50,229 nucleotides of DNA from JBKPCD01 sp046727175 (GCA_046727175.1 JBKPCD010000185.1:1-50229); one strand, 5' to 3'. Shown: positions 1 to 8,575, numbered from the stretch's first letter. Made by a program: numbers and translations. The notes: generated by a model not told the origin, from the sequence alone.

Positions 1-497
1 GGTCGTACGGCGGTTACCTGGATAGGCTCGATCACCTCGAGCGCCGGCACGGTGACCGTCGTCTCCGGCGTGGGCTCGAGCGATGCGGCGTTGACAGTCC
101 GCTGCCTGCGCGGCGCCGTTCGCGTCGACTGTCGCACGGATTCGCCCGAAGCCACTTCGCGCACGCGTGGGGTGCTTTCAGGTGAACGCGGAGCCGGGGG
201 TACAGTGGGTACGTTGGTCGTGATGCTCGGTCCCGTCGTCACAGGGACTCTCGAGCTGGTCATCACCACTGCAATCAACGCGGCGGCAACGAGGCTCGCC
301 GCTACGAGACGTGGAACGGTGATCACCGAGCCCCGCGTCGGCTGCTCCAGTCGCGCCAGCACACGTCCGTCGAGACCGGGTGCGGGCTCGCGGCTCGTCA
401 TCAGCCGGACTGCGTGATCGATCGCGTCATCGATCGCCTTGTTCGCAATCAGGGGACTCGTCCCGCCTCGTGAATCTGAATTGCCGTTCGTCTTCAT
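1..497 (-). CDS. Membrane protein paired with ECF sigma factor, 3' end outside window
   Basis: The reading frame opens with ATG at 497 and stays open for 165 codons to the left edge, so the C-terminus is missing. The ATG overlaps the TGA of the sigma-factor gene in an ATGA arrangement, which implies translational coupling. Residues 1-60 are a soluble, presumably cytoplasmic part, residues about 62-80 form one hydrophobic membrane segment (PRLVAASLVAAALIAVVM), and the rest is rich in Pro, Thr, Ser and Arg and is probably outside the membrane. Position directly after an ECF sigma gene suggests an anti-sigma or signal-relay role, but no HxxxCxxC zinc anti-sigma motif is visible, so this is inference from context. 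It could equally be an unrelated envelope protein. Confidence 0.75.
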   Translation of the reverse strand, partial: MKTNGNSDSRGGTSPLIANKAIDDAIDHAVRLMTSREPAPGLDGRVLARLEQPTRGSVITVPRLVAASLVAAALIAVVMTSSRVPVTTGPSITTNVPTVPPAPRSPESTPRVREVASGESVRQSTRTAPRRQRTVNAASLEPTPETTVTVPALEVIEPIQVTAVR

Positions 498-1099
498 CGT
501 TGATAACCCAGCGCGGCCAGCTTCTGCTTCAAAATGCGCCGCGCTTCCGAGACGCGCCATTTCACGGTACCCAACGGTATCTCGAGCATCGTGGCGATCT
601 GGTCGTACGTGTATTCGCCGGAACCCGCAAGCAACAGCGGGTCTCGAAGCTTTTGTGGCAGCGTCCGGATCAGATCGCGGATCGTTCGCTGCAGCTGCGC
701 CCCGGAAATCTCCTCTTCCTGCGTGCGCTTTGGCGAGCGGACCCGTTCGACGAGGTCGTCGGTCTCTTCGGCGGACTCTGATGGCACGACAACCGAGCGC
801 AGCCAGCGGCTCACGCTCTTGCGGCGGTCCATCGCCTTTCGCCATGCGATCGCGAGCATCCAGGTCTTGAATGCCGCCTGCCCGCGGAAGTCGCCGAGCT
901 TTCTGTAGGCAGCCACGAACGCTTCCTGAGCCACGTCATCCGCCTCCGTCGACGAGCCGACGCCCGCCAGGGCTGCCCGGAATACGGCCCGTTGATGGCG
1001 AGTCACGAGAATCCCGAATGCCTCGCTGTCCCCAGCCTGGGCGAGACGGACCAGATCCACATCTGGGAGCTCCCACGATCCGCTGGAGCCTGCGCTCAT
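494..1099 (-). CDS. ECF-type RNA polymerase sigma factor
   Basis: A sigma70-family factor of the extracytoplasmic-function type, which would direct RNA polymerase to a small regulon. The sigma2 region is visible around DVAQEAFVAAYRKLGDFRG and the sigma4 helix-turn-helix near the C-terminus around YDQIATMLEIPLGTVKWRV. From the ATG at 1099 the protein is 201 residues, the usual ECF size. The frame continues upstream to a TTG at 1156 and a GTG at 1138, but that extension shows no sigma features, and none of the starts has a good Shine-Dalgarno sequence. It overlaps the downstream membrane protein by 4 nt. The spacer upstream holds an 11-bp tandem repeat that may carry its control signals. The ECF subgroup cannot be told by eye. 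Confidence 0.88.
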   Translation of the reverse strand: MSAGSSGSWELPDVDLVRLAQAGDSEAFGILVTRHQRAVFRAALAGVGSSTEADDVAQEAFVAAYRKLGDFRGQAAFKTWMLAIAWRKAMDRRKSVSRWLRSVVVPSESAEETDDLVERVRSPKRTQEEEISGAQLQRTIRDLIRTLPQKLRDPLLLAGSGEYTYDQIATMLEIPLGTVKWRVSEARRILKQKLAALGYQR

Positions 1100-1197
1100 C
1101 GCTGCGACGGCGACCACACAGTCAGTAGACTTCGTCACGACGGGGGCGGTTGGCAATTCGGGGGGTCTTCGGGAGGTCAGACCGGGGTCAAACTGGG

Positions 1198-1285
1198 GTC
1201 TGACCCCAGTCTGACCGTAGTCTGACCCCAGTCTGACCGTAGTCTGACCCTAGTCTGACCCTAGTTTGACCCTGGTCTGACCGCG
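1198..1285. repeat. 11-bp tandem direct repeat, eight copies
   Basis: Eight consecutive 11-bp units of the form GTCTGACCnnn run from 1198 to 1285 without spacers. The first seven bases vary in only one unit (GTTTGAC) while the last three alternate (CCA, GTA, CTA, CTG, GCG). An inverted copy (GGTCAGACC) lies just upstream at about 1176-1184, so the array can also fold back. It fills the spacer between the divergent sigma-factor and RNase R genes and ends a few bases before the longest possible RNase R reading frame. There are no unique spacers, so it is not a CRISPR. Confidence 0.9.
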
Positions 1286-1332
1286 GGCGAATGACCCCGG
1301 TCGACCCCCCGGTGTTACTAGAATTGGAGAAT

Positions 1333-3585
1333 ATGGTGAACCACGAGCAGGTGCTGAAGCTCATTCGTGAGAAGGTCGACCATCCCGCGACCCCGCGGGA
1401 AATGCTTCAGCGGCTCAAAATCGGGCGCGACGAGCGGGCCACATTCAAGCGGCTGCTGAAAGAACTGGCAGGCACCGGCGACCTCGTCCAGACGCGCGGC
1501 AATCGCTTCGGGCTCCCCGACCGCATGAACCTCGCCGTCGGCCGGATTACGACGCATCCCCGCGGGTTCGGGTTCGTCGTACCGGATCGTCCGCTCGAGG
1601 ACGTCAAAGGAGACATCTACATTGCCGGCAGCAACCTGAATCAGGCGATGCACGGAGATCGCGTCGTCGCCCGAATCGAGCGCGTTTCAGAGAAAGGCGC
1701 CGAGGGACGCATCCTGCGCATCCTCGAGCGCGGTTCGCAGACGATCGTCGGTCGCTTCGACCTCGACGCGTCCGGCCTCGGCTTCGTCGTGCCGTTCGAC
1801 AGACGGATCATCATGGACGTCGACATCCCGGCGGACGAACAAGGGACGGCGAAGCCCGGCGAAATGGTCACGGTGGAGATCACGCGATGGCCGACGGCCA
1901 CACGTGGCCCGCTCGGTCGCATCGTCGAAGTGCTCGGCGAGATCGATGCGCCCGGGGTCGACACTGAAATCATCATCCGCAAATACAACATACCCGACGA
2001 GCACAGTCCAGAAGCCGTCGAGGAGGCTCGTCGACTCGGGGGAGAAGTCAGCGAACGCGACATTCGCGGGCGAACCGGCTTCCGGCCCTGGATGACGGTC
2101 ACCATTGACGGCGAGCACGCGCGTGACTTCGACGATGCGATTACGCTCGAGCGCCTGGAGAACGGGAACTACTGGCTCGGTGTACACATCGCGGACGTCG
2201 CCCATTACGTGCCCGAAGGGAGCGCCCTCGATAGTGAAGCGTATGAGCGCAGCACATCCGTGTACTTTCCCGAGCGTGCCGTGCACATGTTTCCGGCGGA
2301 ACTCGCGACGGGGCTCTGCAGCCTGAACCCCCGCGTGGATCGTCTCGTGCAATCGTGCCTGATGGAGGTCGACCGGCGCGGCACGGTCGTGCGCTACGAG
2401 CTGCACGATGGCGTCATCAACAGCAACGCGCGCATGACGTACACCGACGTGAACGCGATTCTGACCGAAAAAGATCCGGTTGTCACCGCGCGATTCAAGG
2501 ATCTCGTTCCGCTGTTCGAGACGATGCGTGAGCTGTTCGAGATTCTGAATCGCCATCGCCATCGCCGCGGATCAATTGACTTCGATCTCAAGGAACCGGA
2601 AATCGTCCTCGATGACGAGGGCATGGTGGAGGAGATCGTTGCCGCCGAGCGAAACGTGGCGCATCGGATCATCGAGGAGTTCATGCTGCTCGCGAACGAG
2701 ACGGTTGCGCAGCACCTCTCCGACAGCGAGGTCCCGACGCTCTATCGAGTCCACGAGGATCCGGATCCGATGAAGGTGGAGGAGTTCGAGCAATTCGTGA
2801 CGACGCTTGGGTACAGCCTGACGGCTTCGGCGGACGCCGTCAGGCCGCGGCATTTCCAGAAGCTCGTCGAGCGCATGCGCGGAACGCCCGAAGAGAAACC
2901 CATCGCCTTCCTGATGCTGCGGACGATGCAGAAAGCGCGCTACGACGCATCGAACCTGGGCCACTTCGGTCTGGCCGCTTCGCACTACACGCATTTCACG
3001 TCTCCAATCCGGCGGTATCCGGACCTCGTTGTCCACAGGACGCTGCGTGAGGCGCGGCACGGCCAGATGAGCGAGGAGCGCCGCGAGGAGCTGACCGACG
3101 AGCTCCCGGAAGTCGCGCGACACACGTCAGATCGCGAGCGCCGCGCTGACGACGCGGAGCGCGAGCTCGTCCAATGGAAGAAGGTCCGCTTCATGGCGGA
3201 CAAGGTTGGCGACGAATTCGACGGCTACATCACCGGCGTTAGCGCGTTCGGTTTGTTCATCGAGCTGATTGACCACTTCGTCGAGGGGCTCGTCCACATC
3301 TCGACGATGGCCGACGACTATTACCGGTTCATCGAGAAGGCGCACATCCTGCGCGGGGAGAATACGGAAAGGGTGTACCGCCTCGGCGATCGCGTGACCG
3401 TGCAGGTGATCAAGGTCGACATGGAGAAGCGACAGGTCGATCTCGGGCTCGTCGAGATCCTCGATGCCGTCCGCATCTCGGAGCGGAACCGCGGGCCGCG
3501 GCGGAGCAAGGCCGTACCGAAACACGAGCGCCGGCGCAAGCAGCGCACCGGCAAGCGCGAGCGTGCGGCGCGACGCAAGAACTGA
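1333..3585 (+). CDS. rnr: Ribonuclease R (RNB-family 3'-5' exoribonuclease)
   Basis: Processive 3'-5' exoribonuclease that degrades structured RNA and takes part in RNA quality control. Domain order fits the family: an N-terminal winged-helix region (about 5-65), two cold-shock OB domains, the RNB catalytic domain, an S1 domain (about 626-715) and a Lys/Arg-rich tail. The catalytic acidic set is complete in IDGEHARDFDDAI (D259, D265, D267, D268 counting from 1333). I chose ATG 1333 because conserved sequence begins there; GGAGA at 1326-1330 lies very close, so GTG 1336 is an alternative. The frame is open back to ATG 1291, but that extension is encoded by repeat-like sequence. Length of 750 residues is normal for RNase R. 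Confidence 0.95.
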   Translation: MVNHEQVLKLIREKVDHPATPREMLQRLKIGRDERATFKRLLKELAGTGDLVQTRGNRFGLPDRMNLAVGRITTHPRGFGFVVPDRPLEDVKGDIYIAGSNLNQAMHGDRVVARIERVSEKGAEGRILRILERGSQTIVGRFDLDASGLGFVVPFDRRIIMDVDIPADEQGTAKPGEMVTVEITRWPTATRGPLGRIVEVLGEIDAPGVDTEIIIRKYNIPDEHSPEAVEEARRLGGEVSERDIRGRTGFRPWMTVTIDGEHARDFDDAITLERLENGNYWLGVHIADVAHYVPEGSALDSEAYERSTSVYFPERAVHMFPAELATGLCSLNPRVDRLVQSCLMEVDRRGTVVRYELHDGVINSNARMTYTDVNAILTEKDPVVTARFKDLVPLFETMRELFEILNRHRHRRGSIDFDLKEPEIVLDDEGMVEEIVAAERNVAHRIIEEFMLLANETVAQHLSDSEVPTLYRVHEDPDPMKVEEFEQFVTTLGYSLTASADAVRPRHFQKLVERMRGTPEEKPIAFLMLRTMQKARYDASNLGHFGLAASHYTHFTSPIRRYPDLVVHRTLREARHGQMSEERREELTDELPEVARHTSDRERRADDAERELVQWKKVRFMADKVGDEFDGYITGVSAFGLFIELIDHFVEGLVHISTMADDYYRFIEKAHILRGENTERVYRLGDRVTVQVIKVDMEKRQVDLGLVEILDAVRISERNRGPRRSKAVPKHERRRKQRTGKRERAARRKN

Positions 3586-3588
3586 CAG

Positions 3589-3706
3589 GTTCACAGGTTC
3601 CCGGTTCCTGGTTCCAGGAAGGTTCCAGGTTCCCATTCGGTTTCTTAAACTGGCCACGAAACTGAACCATACCTGGAACCCGGAACCTGCGAACCAGGAA
3701 CCTCGC
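3589..3706. repeat. Inverted-repeat spacer built from GGTTCC units
   Basis: The spacer between rnr and selB consists of several GGTTCC-type units on its left side and their reverse complements on its right. Exact arm pairs include 3603-3614 (GGTTCCTGGTTC) with 3691-3702 (GAACCAGGAACC) and 3622-3630 (GTTCCAGGT) with 3671-3679. The whole can fold into a long imperfect hairpin whose right arm ends about 12 nt before the selB start. No run of T follows, so it is not a classical intrinsic terminator. It is one of a set of locus-specific hairpins in this window. Confidence 0.8.
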
Positions 3707-3714
3707 TGACGCAG

Positions 3715-5628
3715 ATGCGTTCGATCGTCATCGGAACAGCCGGCCACATCGACCACGGGAAGAGTGCGCTCGTGCGCGCGCTGACCGGCACGGATCCCGA
3801 CCGGCTGAAAGAAGAACAAGCGCGAGGCATCACGATTGACCTGGGGTTCGCACATCTTCAGTGCGGTGATGTGAACCTGGCGTTCGTCGATGTGCCCGGC
3901 CACGAACGCTTCGTGAAGAACATGCTGGCCGGCGCCGGAGGAATCGATCTCGTCATGCTTGTCGTCGCGGCGGACGAATCGGTCATGCCTCAGACGCGCG
4001 AGCATTTTCAAATCTGCCGCTTGCTCGAGATTCCCGCGGGCGTGATCGTGCTGACGAAGACCGACCTCGCGGATCAGGAGATGCAGGACCTCGCGGCGCT
4101 CGAGGTTCGGGAGCTGACGGCACGCTCGTTCCTCGCAGACGCGCCAATCATCGCCACATCGGCAACGACGGGCCAAGGACTCGAGACACTGAAGTCCGTC
4201 CTCGTGAAGATGGCGGAAGTCGTGCCGGCGCGTTCGCGGGAAGGCGCTGTCAGGCTCCCAGTCGATCGCGTCTTCAGCATCAAAGGCTTCGGAACCGTCG
4301 TGACCGGCACGCTGATCACCGGCGAGATCCATCAGGATCAGGAGCTAGTCGCGCTGCCACGGGGACTGGCCGTCAAGGTGCGGGGCCTGCAAGTCCACGG
4401 TCGCGAGTCGTTGTCGGCGGCTGCAGGGCGGCGTGTGGCCGTCAATATCGGCGGAGCGGACCTGACGAACCTTGGGCGAGGCGACACGCTCGCAACACCG
4501 GGCTCGCTCGAGCCGACCCGGCGCATCGACGTCGCGCTCCAACTGTTGTCCGACGCCCGGCCGCTGCGTCACGGGAGCAGAGTTCGCCTTCACCAGGGAA
4601 CAACGGAGGTCCTCGGTCGCGTTGCGCTCTCCGGTCCGCGTCACGGCGGGGGGACGGCGCTGGAGGTCACGCCCGGCGGATCAGTATACGCGCGTGTGAG
4701 ACTCGAATCCCCGGCTGTGCTCACGCGCGGCGATCGTTTCATCGTGCGTGCGTATTCGCCGACTGTGACAATCGGCGGCGGAGTCGTTCTCGATCCGCAG
4801 CCCGTTCGTGGCGCAATTCGCAGCGAAACGGGTCGCACGCGTTTTCGCAGAATCGATTTCGATCACGCCGACAGCGACGCAGCGGTCGTCAGCTTCATCG
4901 AAGAGCGCGGCATCGCCGGTCTGCCGCGTCAGGCCCTCATCTTTCGCGCGGGCTTTGGACCACCATCCGTAGACGCGACGATTCAGCGGATCGTTGACGC
5001 CCGACGAGCGCTGCTGATTGGCGACGCATTGATTGCACCGGATGCAGTGGGGGCGGTCTCGGCAGCGCTGATCGCTGCGCTGGAGGCGCATCATCGCGAG
5101 CAGCCGTTGTCAGACGGCCTGCCCCGTGAAGAAGCACGAGAGCGAATCTTCGGGCGCGCGGCGTCCGCCGTATTCGAACACGTCCTGCACGAGCTCGTCG
5201 GTGCCGGGCGCATCGTCGCGCGCGAGCGTCTTGCTCTGGCCGGGCATCAGATCTCGCTCTCGCCCGATGAGACTCGCGCACTCGATTCGCTCGAGCGCGT
5301 TTACCGTGATGCCGGACTCGCACCGCCGGATCTCCTCACGGCCGCTGCCGCGGCGGGCGTGAAGGGGGAGATCGCTGAACGCGTCGTGCGACTCCTCTTG
5401 CGTCGGAACGTGCTTGCGAAGGTCGATACGATCCTCTTTCACACAGCCTCGTTGGAGGCTCTGAAGCGTGAGGTTCGCGAGCTGAAGACGAAGGGGACGA
5501 TGCGGGTCGATGTAGCAGCGTTCAAGGAACGTTACGCGATCACGAGGAAATACGCGATTCCCTTGCTCGAGTACCTCGATCGCGAGCGCGTCACACGACG
5601 GGCGGGAGACGGCCGAGTGATTCTCTAG
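3715..5628 (+). CDS. selB: Selenocysteine-specific elongation factor SelB
   Basis: GTP-dependent elongation factor that carries selenocysteyl-tRNA(Sec) to UGA codons marked by a SECIS element. The N-terminal G domain shows GHIDHGKS (residues 10-17), the switch region RGITIDLGF, DVPGHERFVK and TKTD. EF-Tu-like beta-barrel domains follow (about 175-350), then the C-terminal winged-helix repeats that bind SECIS RNA in this family. The length of 637 residues is typical. No selA, selD or tRNA(Sec) was seen beside it, so the selenocysteine machinery must be elsewhere if functional. The ATG at 3715 begins the family N-terminus exactly. It is monocistronic or read through from rnr across the inverted-repeat spacer. 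Confidence 0.95.
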   Translation: MRSIVIGTAGHIDHGKSALVRALTGTDPDRLKEEQARGITIDLGFAHLQCGDVNLAFVDVPGHERFVKNMLAGAGGIDLVMLVVAADESVMPQTREHFQICRLLEIPAGVIVLTKTDLADQEMQDLAALEVRELTARSFLADAPIIATSATTGQGLETLKSVLVKMAEVVPARSREGAVRLPVDRVFSIKGFGTVVTGTLITGEIHQDQELVALPRGLAVKVRGLQVHGRESLSAAAGRRVAVNIGGADLTNLGRGDTLATPGSLEPTRRIDVALQLLSDARPLRHGSRVRLHQGTTEVLGRVALSGPRHGGGTALEVTPGGSVYARVRLESPAVLTRGDRFIVRAYSPTVTIGGGVVLDPQPVRGAIRSETGRTRFRRIDFDHADSDAAVVSFIEERGIAGLPRQALIFRAGFGPPSVDATIQRIVDARRALLIGDALIAPDAVGAVSAALIAALEAHHREQPLSDGLPREEARERIFGRAASAVFEHVLHELVGAGRIVARERLALAGHQISLSPDETRALDSLERVYRDAGLAPPDLLTAAAAAGVKGEIAERVVRLLLRRNVLAKVDTILFHTASLEALKREVRELKTKGTMRVDVAAFKERYAITRKYAIPLLEYLDRERVTRRAGDGRVIL

Positions 5629-5641
5629 ATCGGCGAGGGCG

Positions 5642-5818
5642 TCACTCTTCTTTCCGAACACCTTCGCGGACACTCTCTCGCACGCCTTCACGCGTGGCGT
5701 CCTTGAAGTTCTTGATGCCCTTGCCGATGCCACGGCCGATCTCCGGCAGGCGGCTTGCTCCGAAAATCAGCAGGATGATCAACAGAATGACGATAAGTTC
5801 GGGGATCCCGAGACCCAT
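5642..5818 (-). CDS. tatA: Sec-independent translocase component TatA
   Basis: Small pore-forming subunit of the twin-arginine translocation system. The 58-residue protein begins MGLGIPELIVILLIILLIF, giving one N-terminal membrane helix, then the conserved FGASRLPEIGRGIGKGIKNF hinge and amphipathic helix, and a charged tail. The start at 5818 is fixed by a perfect AAGGAG five bases upstream. No tatB or tatC is next to it. The gene lies between the convergent selB end and the divergent VWFA gene, and its start codon sits in a CCATGG palindrome that also holds a possible start of that neighbour. Confidence 0.95.
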   Translation of the reverse strand: MGLGIPELIVILLIILLIFGASRLPEIGRGIGKGIKNFKDATREGVRESVREGVRKEE

Positions 5819-6710
5819 GGCGGCTCCTTGTGTGTCGCGCGGGGTACGCCGCAATTGTATCACCATCGTTCTGCCCATGCTGGTGGTTGTTGGATTGGTG
5901 CCGCTGCCGCCCGCGCAATTCGTGTCGGGCGTGAATCTCGTCGAGGTTTACGCGAGCGTTACCGATGAGCGTGGCGATATTGTCACTGGCCTGACAAAGG
6001 AGGATTTCGAGGTTCGAGAGAACAACGAGCCTCAGACCGTCTCGACGTTTGCCGAAGGCGATTTCCACCTCACAGCGGTCGTCGGGCTGGACCGCAGCTT
6101 CAGCATGGCGGGTGAGCGGTTTGCGATAGCGAAGTCGGCGGCTCGGGCGTTCCTTGGCGAGCTCCGGCCGCAGGATGAATCGGCGATTCTGGCGATCGGT
6201 TCCGAGGTGGAAACGATCGCGCCCTTGTCAACCGACCGGCGTGCGCAGTTCGACGCGCTCGCCCGACTCGACGCGTTCGGCACGACAGGGCTGTACGACG
6301 CTGTGATTCGCGCCATTGATCTCACGCAGCCGGGAAAGGGCCGGCGCGCGCTGATCCTGCTCTCTGACGGCAATGACCGATACAGCAGCGCGACCGCCGA
6401 TGCTGCGGTGGATCGCGCACGACGTTCGGACGTCATCGTCTTTCCAGTCGCGCTCGGATCTTCGCGGCCGGCGGTCTTCGCCGAGCTCGCGTCACTGACC
6501 GGCGGACGCTCGATGCATCTACGGAATCCGAACGACCTCGGCGATTCGTTGAAAGCCATCGCTCGCGAGTTGCGGCATCAGTATCTGCTGGGCTACTCTC
6601 CGCGCCAGCCGATCGGCGCAGGATCGGGCGAGTGGCGGTCGATTCGGGTCACCGTCAATCGGCCGCGGGTACGGGTGCGGGCGCGCGACGGGTACATGGC
6701 CCGTCGATAA
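5817..6710 (+). CDS. Secreted VWFA-domain protein, acidobacterial type
   Basis: The N-terminus has a positively charged stretch and then a hydrophobic signal segment (VLPMLVVVGLVPLPPAQF), so the protein is probably exported. A short beta-rich region (VEVYASVTDERGDIV, DFEVRENNEPQ) is followed by a von Willebrand factor A domain with an intact MIDAS start DRSFS (DxSxS) near residue 100. This layout is typical of VWFA-related proteins abundant in Acidobacteria, whose function is not established. The start is uncertain: ATG 5817 gives a full signal peptide but overlaps the start codon of tatA on the other strand; GTG 5832 gives a shorter one; ATG 5877 would leave little charged n-region. The 3' end nearly meets the convergent flavoprotein gene. 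Confidence 0.85.
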   Translation: MAAPCVSRGVRRNCITIVLPMLVVVGLVPLPPAQFVSGVNLVEVYASVTDERGDIVTGLTKEDFEVRENNEPQTVSTFAEGDFHLTAVVGLDRSFSMAGERFAIAKSAARAFLGELRPQDESAILAIGSEVETIAPLSTDRRAQFDALARLDAFGTTGLYDAVIRAIDLTQPGKGRRALILLSDGNDRYSSATADAAVDRARRSDVIVFPVALGSSRPAVFAELASLTGGRSMHLRNPNDLGDSLKAIARELRHQYLLGYSPRQPIGAGSGEWRSIRVTVNRPRVRVRARDGYMARR

Positions 6711-6712
6711 GG

Positions 6713-6751
6713 GGAGAAGAATTACGGTTGTTCGCTTCTTCGCTCTTCTCC
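6713..6751. terminator. Possible shared hairpin between convergent genes
   Basis: GGAGAAGA at 6713-6720 pairs with TCTTCTCC at 6744-6751, forming an 8-bp stem across the 11-bp gap between the VWFA gene and the flavoprotein gene. The right arm encodes the last residues of the flavoprotein (GEERR). No T tract follows on the plus strand, so its role as a terminator is tentative. Confidence 0.3.
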
Positions 6752-7942
6752 TGTGATACCCGTCCCTGTTCTCTGCCGCACCAACTCCACCATCAAACCG
6801 AGCTCGAACGTCGCGAGCAAGCGCCGGCGCAGGCCTCGGTACGCCTGGCGGCCCGCGATCAGGTCGGACATCACATCGCGAATGCGATGACTCCGTTGCA
6901 AGGCTTTGATCAGCAGCCCCATGAAGTGGGGCTGATAGAAGTGCGACTTGACTTGAGCGGCGCGAATCAGCTCCGGGTGAATCTCGCGCCGGATTGCGAC
7001 ACTGTAATTGGCGGCTGGATTGGTCGCGTTCAACAGGCTCTCCGCCGCAAGATCGCCTGATCGGACGGCGAAGTAAATGCCCTCGCGCGTGATCGGATCG
7101 ACGAGCCCCGCAGCATCGCCTACGAGCATCCAGCGATCGCCGGCCGGTCGCTCGCGGGAAACCGAACATGCGCGCAGTGAAGGTATCGGCCAACCGTAGC
7201 GCTCGACGTCCGTCGGCCTGCCGATGTGCCGCGTGATCCAGGCGGAGACCCGAGCCTGAAGCATCTGCGACGTGCATTCATCAGCCTGCGCGCAGATCCC
7301 CATCGCCAGATGATCCGGTCTCGGGAACGACCAGATGTAGCCCGCGGGCGAGTTTTCGAACGCAATGGCGATGTCGGTCGACATGCATTGGCGCACGAAG
7401 AACCCGGTCGCGATCGAGAGATCCGACCGCTGGAATGGCTGCCCGACACGCCGGCGGACCAGGCTGTTCGCGCCGTCCGCGCCCAGCAGCCAAGCGGCGT
7501 TGAGCCGTCCAGCGCGCGTCTGGACAGCCCACCCGCAGTCGTCGCGATCGATCGACACGGCGCGTGATGCGATCAGCTCGGCGCCAGCCTCGCGGGCGGC
7601 GGTGAGCAGCATGCCGTCGAACTCGCGGCGCGATGCCACGCAGAGGGCGGGCAGACCACCGATGTCTGCGGGCAGGACGGTGCGCGATTCCTGACTGTCA
7701 TGACTGAACGTCGCGTCTTTGATTCGGACGGCCGGCAGCCGCGCGAACGGAATCCCGCGTCGAACAACCTCGAGCGTGCGCCCGGTGATGCCGCCGCCGC
7801 AGGGCTTCTCGCGCGGATGACTGCCGTCGATCAACGCGACGCGCGCGCCACCTCGCGAGAGCCGATAGCTCGCCCAGGCACCGGCCGGGCCCGCCCCGAT
7901 CACGGCAACGTCGAAGGTGCTCACCTTCAGAGATTGTGTCAT
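6722..7942 (-). CDS. NAD(P)/FAD-dependent oxidoreductase, geranylgeranyl reductase family
   Basis: Flavoprotein of 406 residues. It begins with the dinucleotide-binding fold DVAVIGAGPAGAWASYRLSR, followed by the family motif KPCGGGITGR and, in the C-terminal half, the FAD-contacting stretch LVGDAAGLVDPITREGI. Relatives reduce isoprenoid double bonds (menaquinone or lipid side chains) or act as generic hydroxylases; the substrate cannot be told from sequence. I chose ATG 7942 because the FAD motif starts about ten residues later; it is preceded directly by GAAGG, and a GTG seven codons downstream is also possible. The frame stays open further upstream but without conserved sequence. It is divergent from the small stress-like protein genes. 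Confidence 0.85.
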   Translation of the reverse strand: MTQSLKVSTFDVAVIGAGPAGAWASYRLSRGGARVALIDGSHPREKPCGGGITGRTLEVVRRGIPFARLPAVRIKDATFSHDSQESRTVLPADIGGLPALCVASRREFDGMLLTAAREAGAELIASRAVSIDRDDCGWAVQTRAGRLNAAWLLGADGANSLVRRRVGQPFQRSDLSIATGFFVRQCMSTDIAIAFENSPAGYIWSFPRPDHLAMGICAQADECTSQMLQARVSAWITRHIGRPTDVERYGWPIPSLRACSVSRERPAGDRWMLVGDAAGLVDPITREGIYFAVRSGDLAAESLLNATNPAANYSVAIRREIHPELIRAAQVKSHFYQPHFMGLLIKALQRSHRIRDVMSDLIAGRQAYRGLRRRLLATFELGLMVELVRQRTGTGITGEERRSEQP

Positions 7943-8051
7943 CCTTCGCGCAACGGCCTTCGGCCTTTCTGCCCGGCGCTGAAGAAGGACGGCGGGCAGC
8001 ACCCCGATTCCCGAACCCCTGCAGCAACCGGTGATCGTAAGATACGAAGCA

Positions 8052-8564
8052 ATGTCGCATCCTCTCGTTCTCGCCTTGTTTCGCAACGCTGCCACCGCCG
8101 CCGCAGGCGCGCGGGCGCTTCACGCGCTCGGCGTCAATCGCGATCACATCTCAGTTGTGGCCAGGAGTCACGACGAGGAAGGGGCGCTGGCTGAGCAAAT
8201 GGATGCCACGCCCGGCGCAGACATCGAGGATTCACGTCCGGCGGCGCGGCTGGGGGAACTCAGCGCGTTCGTGCTCGCGGCCGTCGCTATCGTGATGCCG
8301 GGCATCGGGCCGATCGTGACGGCCGGGCCGCTCGCCGCCGGCCTCGGTGAAGCAGCGGGACATCTTGCGGGCAGTCTGTCAGGCGTCCTCACGGAAGCCT
8401 CGGTCCCTGAGCCAAGGGCAGAAGCAATCGAAGCGGAGATCAAACGGGGCGCGGTGCTCATTGCGGTCCATGCCGCTCCAGACGATGTCACGCCAGTCAG
8501 AGATGCGCTTGCCGCCAGCGGGGCGATGCAAATCGAGATCGCGAATTGGGAGGAGGCGTCGTAG
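8052..8564 (+). CDS. YflT-like general stress protein with glycine zipper
   Basis: The 170-residue protein starts with a ferredoxin-like half (LVLALFRNAATAAAGARAL, then DHISVVARS), continues with a hydrophobic Gly/Ala stretch around residues 75-115 (GIGPIVTAGPLAAGLGEAAG) and ends with AEIKRGAVLIAVHAAPDDV. This order matches the widespread general-stress YflT/17M-type proteins, whose biochemical function is unknown. ATG 8052 is preferred over an upstream start at 8031 since homology-like sequence begins there, though no strong Shine-Dalgarno is visible. It is followed 11 bp later by a diverged relative. Confidence 0.7.
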   Translation: MSHPLVLALFRNAATAAAGARALHALGVNRDHISVVARSHDEEGALAEQMDATPGADIEDSRPAARLGELSAFVLAAVAIVMPGIGPIVTAGPLAAGLGEAAGHLAGSLSGVLTEASVPEPRAEAIEAEIKRGAVLIAVHAAPDDVTPVRDALAASGAMQIEIANWEEAS

Positions 8565-8575
8565 CTCCAGGCTCC

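Noticed and set aside
1198..1285. CRISPR array
   Set aside because: The 11-bp units are contiguous with no spacers and no cas genes are nearby.
3127..4332. 401-codon minus-strand frame spanning rnr and selB
   Set aside because: Covers parts of two real genes and the inverted-repeat spacer between them.
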